A DNA stretch of 8,143 bases from Gammaproteobacteria bacterium (lineage in GTDB: Bacteria > Pseudomonadota > Gammaproteobacteria > Steroidobacterales > Steroidobacteraceae): positions 1-8,143 of the forward strand of contig RGYP01000065.1 in assembly GCA_010031985.1 (NCBI GenBank), given 5' to 3'. The position numbers and the translations under genes are program-made. This document shows positions 6,843 to 8,143 of the stretch, piece after piece. The notes beneath the pieces were generated by a model. The model was given only the letters and a program-made list of their open reading frames with translations. It did no database searches and had not been told where the DNA came from. Each line of letters begins with the position of its first letter. Within the stretch, counting starts at the first letter, position 1.

Positions 6843-7805
6843 TACGGTCGAGCCCGTGGTTTTGCGGGCTTCGAGATCGCGATGCGCCCGCGCGGCGTCG
6901 GCCAGCGCATAGCGCTGACCAACGTGCAGCTTGAACTTCTTCGACGACAGCGCGCCAAACAAGGCCTTGGCGGCCGCGTCGAGATCTGTCCGCTGCGCGA
7001 TGTAAGCAAACAGGGACGGCCGGGTGAGAAACAGCGAGCCGCGCTTCGAAAGCTCGAGCGGCGAGATGGCAGGCGGTGGTCCCGAAGCGTTGCCGTAGCT
7101 CACCATCATGCCGAGTGGCGCGAGGCAGTCGAGCGATTCCATGAACGTGTCTTTGCCGACCGAGTCGTAGACAACCCTGACGCCCGCTCCCTGGGTGAGT
7201 CTGCGCACCGACTCGGCGATCTTGTCACGACCCATCACGAGCACGTGCTTGCAGCCGCTTTTCTTTGCGAGAGCTACTTTGGCCTCGCTGCCGACCACGC
7301 CGATGACCTTGGCACCGAGTGCCTTGGCCCATTGGCAAAGAATGAGACCGACGCCGCCGACGGCGGCGTGCACCAAAATCCAGTCCCCGCGTTGCACACG
7401 ATAGGTCCGACGCAAAAGATATTCGGCCGTGAGGCCTTTGAGCATGAGCGCTGCAGCCTGTTCGTCGCTCACGCTGCGCGGCAGTTTGACGAGTCGCGCG
7501 GCCGGCAGATTGCGTACTTCGCAATAGCTGCCGGGTACCGTATGCACATAGGCCACTCGATCACCCGGCCGGAAATCTTTGATCTTGCGGCCGACGGCAG
7601 TCACGACTCCAGCGGCCTCGCGCCCGAGACTGCCGGGCAAGGGCATCGGGTAGAGACCGGTGCGATCGTAGACGTCGATGTAATTGAGACCGACGGCGGT
7701 GTGGCGTACTTGAACCTCGCCCTCGGCAGGCGCGACGATCACGATATCTTCGTAGCGCATTTCCTCGGGCCCACCGGCCCGATGAATACGGATGGCCTTG
7801 GCCAT
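6831..7805 (-). CDS. qor: NADPH:quinone oxidoreductase, zeta-crystallin type (zinc-free MDR family)
   Basis: This 324-residue cytosolic protein (E. coli Qor has 327) reduces quinones with NADPH, classically by one-electron transfer. The N-terminal GroES-like catalytic domain includes GLNYIDVYDRTGLYPMPLPG (39-58) and GREAAGVVTAVG (61-72). The nucleotide-binding Rossmann domain carries HAAVGGVGLILCQWAKALGA (146-165), with AAVGGVG as the dinucleotide loop. YDSVGKDT (213-220) and the LTRPSLFAYI segment (260-269) are also typical of QOR. The zinc-ligand cysteines of alcohol dehydrogenases are absent, as expected for the QOR branch. The ATG has only a weak ribosome binding site, so translation may depend on the PII gene that ends 25 nt upstream on the same strand. 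Substrate range cannot be read from sequence. The 3' end lies in the 17-bp repeat, leaving 23 nt to the convergent esterase gene. Confidence 0.94.
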   Translation of the reverse strand: MAKAIRIHRAGGPEEMRYEDIVIVAPAEGEVQVRHTAVGLNYIDVYDRTGLYPMPLPGSLGREAAGVVTAVGRKIKDFRPGDRVAYVHTVPGSYCEVRNLPAARLVKLPRSVSDEQAAALMLKGLTAEYLLRRTYRVQRGDWILVHAAVGGVGLILCQWAKALGAKVIGVVGSEAKVALAKKSGCKHVLVMGRDKIAESVRRLTQGAGVRVVYDSVGKDTFMESLDCLAPLGMMVSYGNASGPPPAISPLELSKRGSLFLTRPSLFAYIAQRTDLDAAAKALFGALSSKKFKLHVGQRYALADAARAHRDLEARKTTGSTVLIP

Positions 7806-7830
7806 TTTTTAAGAGACGTTCGGTGTCAGC

Positions 7831-8143
7831 TCAGAGCGCCGACTCGTCGGTCTCGCCGGTGCGGATGCGAATGACGCGATCGATCTCGGTGATGAAGATC
7901 TTGCCGTCACCCACCTTGCCGGTCTTCGCCGCCTTGACGATGGCCTCGGTGACCTGATCGACGAGGTCACCGCGAACGGCAACTTCGATACGGGTTTTCG
8001 GGACGAAGTCCACCACGTATTCGGCGCCACGATAAAGTTCGGTATGACCACGCTGGCGACCGAAGCCTTTGACCTCGGTGACGGTCATGCCCGAGACGCC
8101 GATCTCGGACAACGCGGCGCGCACGTCGTCGAGCTTGAAGGGC
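7831..8143 (-). CDS. glnB: P-II family nitrogen regulatory protein (GlnB/GlnK), 5' end cut by the window
   Basis: The PII trimer senses ATP/ADP and 2-oxoglutarate and regulates nitrogen assimilation partners such as adenylyltransferase, NtrB or AmtB. The last 103 residues are visible, beginning PFKLDDVRAALSEIGVSG, so about nine N-terminal residues lie beyond the edge; total length would be 112. The T-loop KGFGRQRGHTELYRGAEYVVDF is intact, and its GAEY tyrosine is residue 51 if nine residues are missing, the uridylylation site of the family. The B-loop TGKVGDGKIF and the C-terminal RVIRIRTGE are also intact. GHTELY and VDF resemble GlnB, whereas the ending DESAL resembles GlnK. No amtB is in view to decide, so the symbol is provisional. 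An internal GTG at 8124 could be mistaken for the start, but the frame continues upstream with perfect family residues. The quinone reductase gene follows after 25 nt. Confidence 0.95.
   Translation of the reverse strand, partial: PFKLDDVRAALSEIGVSGMTVTEVKGFGRQRGHTELYRGAEYVVDFVPKTRIEVAVRGDLVDQVTEAIVKAAKTGKVGDGKIFITEIDRVIRIRTGETDESAL

Noticed and set aside
6882..7874. 330-codon open frame on the plus strand
   Set aside because: It is antisense to the quinone reductase and the end of the PII gene, both unmistakable by motif. The peptide has no recognisable fold.
8122..8124. GTG as the start of a 97-residue PII protein
   Set aside because: The frame continues upstream with PFKLDD, the conserved N-terminal residues of PII, so this is an internal valine and the true start lies beyond the window.

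Overview
The window is GC-rich, tightly packed chromosomal DNA. It looks like ordinary core and near-core genome of a Gram-negative proteobacterium, most likely a gammaproteobacterium. The main grounds are the mutY-yggX pair (a classic gammaproteobacterial/betaproteobacterial arrangement), a YcbB-type periplasmic L,D-transpeptidase, and a PII protein with the standard proteobacterial T-loop. GTG starts and stop/start overlaps are frequent, which fits a high-GC, densely coded genome. No rRNA, tRNA, CRISPR array, insertion sequence or phage gene is visible, and no stretch longer than about 70 bases lacks a gene.

Layout. Left block, minus strand (1-1478): mutY (adenine glycosylase of the GO oxidative-damage system), then yggX (Fe(II) trafficking and oxidative protection), then the first 26 codons of a hydrophobic protein that runs off the left edge. 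These three are essentially contiguous and probably one transcript. Central block, plus strand (1545-6807): a divergent start from mutY, then a class I SAM methyltransferase with a large unrecognised N-terminal domain, a small charged helical protein of unknown function, a YcbB-like L,D-transpeptidase, a multipass membrane protein that loosely resembles the CopD/HemJ-type fold, and a secreted phytase-like esterase-domain protein. Spacings are short (19 nt gap, 29 nt overlap, 35 nt gap, 0 nt gap), so this could be read as one operon or two overlapping units. Right block, minus strand (6831-8143): a PII signal-transduction gene (5' end cut off by the window) followed by a zeta-crystallin-type NADPH:quinone reductase, which converges on the esterase gene.

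How they fit together. mutY and yggX share an oxidative-damage theme, and the quinone reductase may do so loosely. Three of the five plus-strand genes encode envelope proteins (L,D-transpeptidase, membrane protein, secreted beta-propeller-like protein). The methyltransferase and the 126-residue helical protein have no assignable substrate and are the best candidate for something undescribed. The most distinctive non-coding structure is a 17-bp tandem repeat at 6797-6842. It duplicates the junction where the convergent esterase and quinone reductase genes terminate, and each full or partial copy carries a stop codon for both strands.
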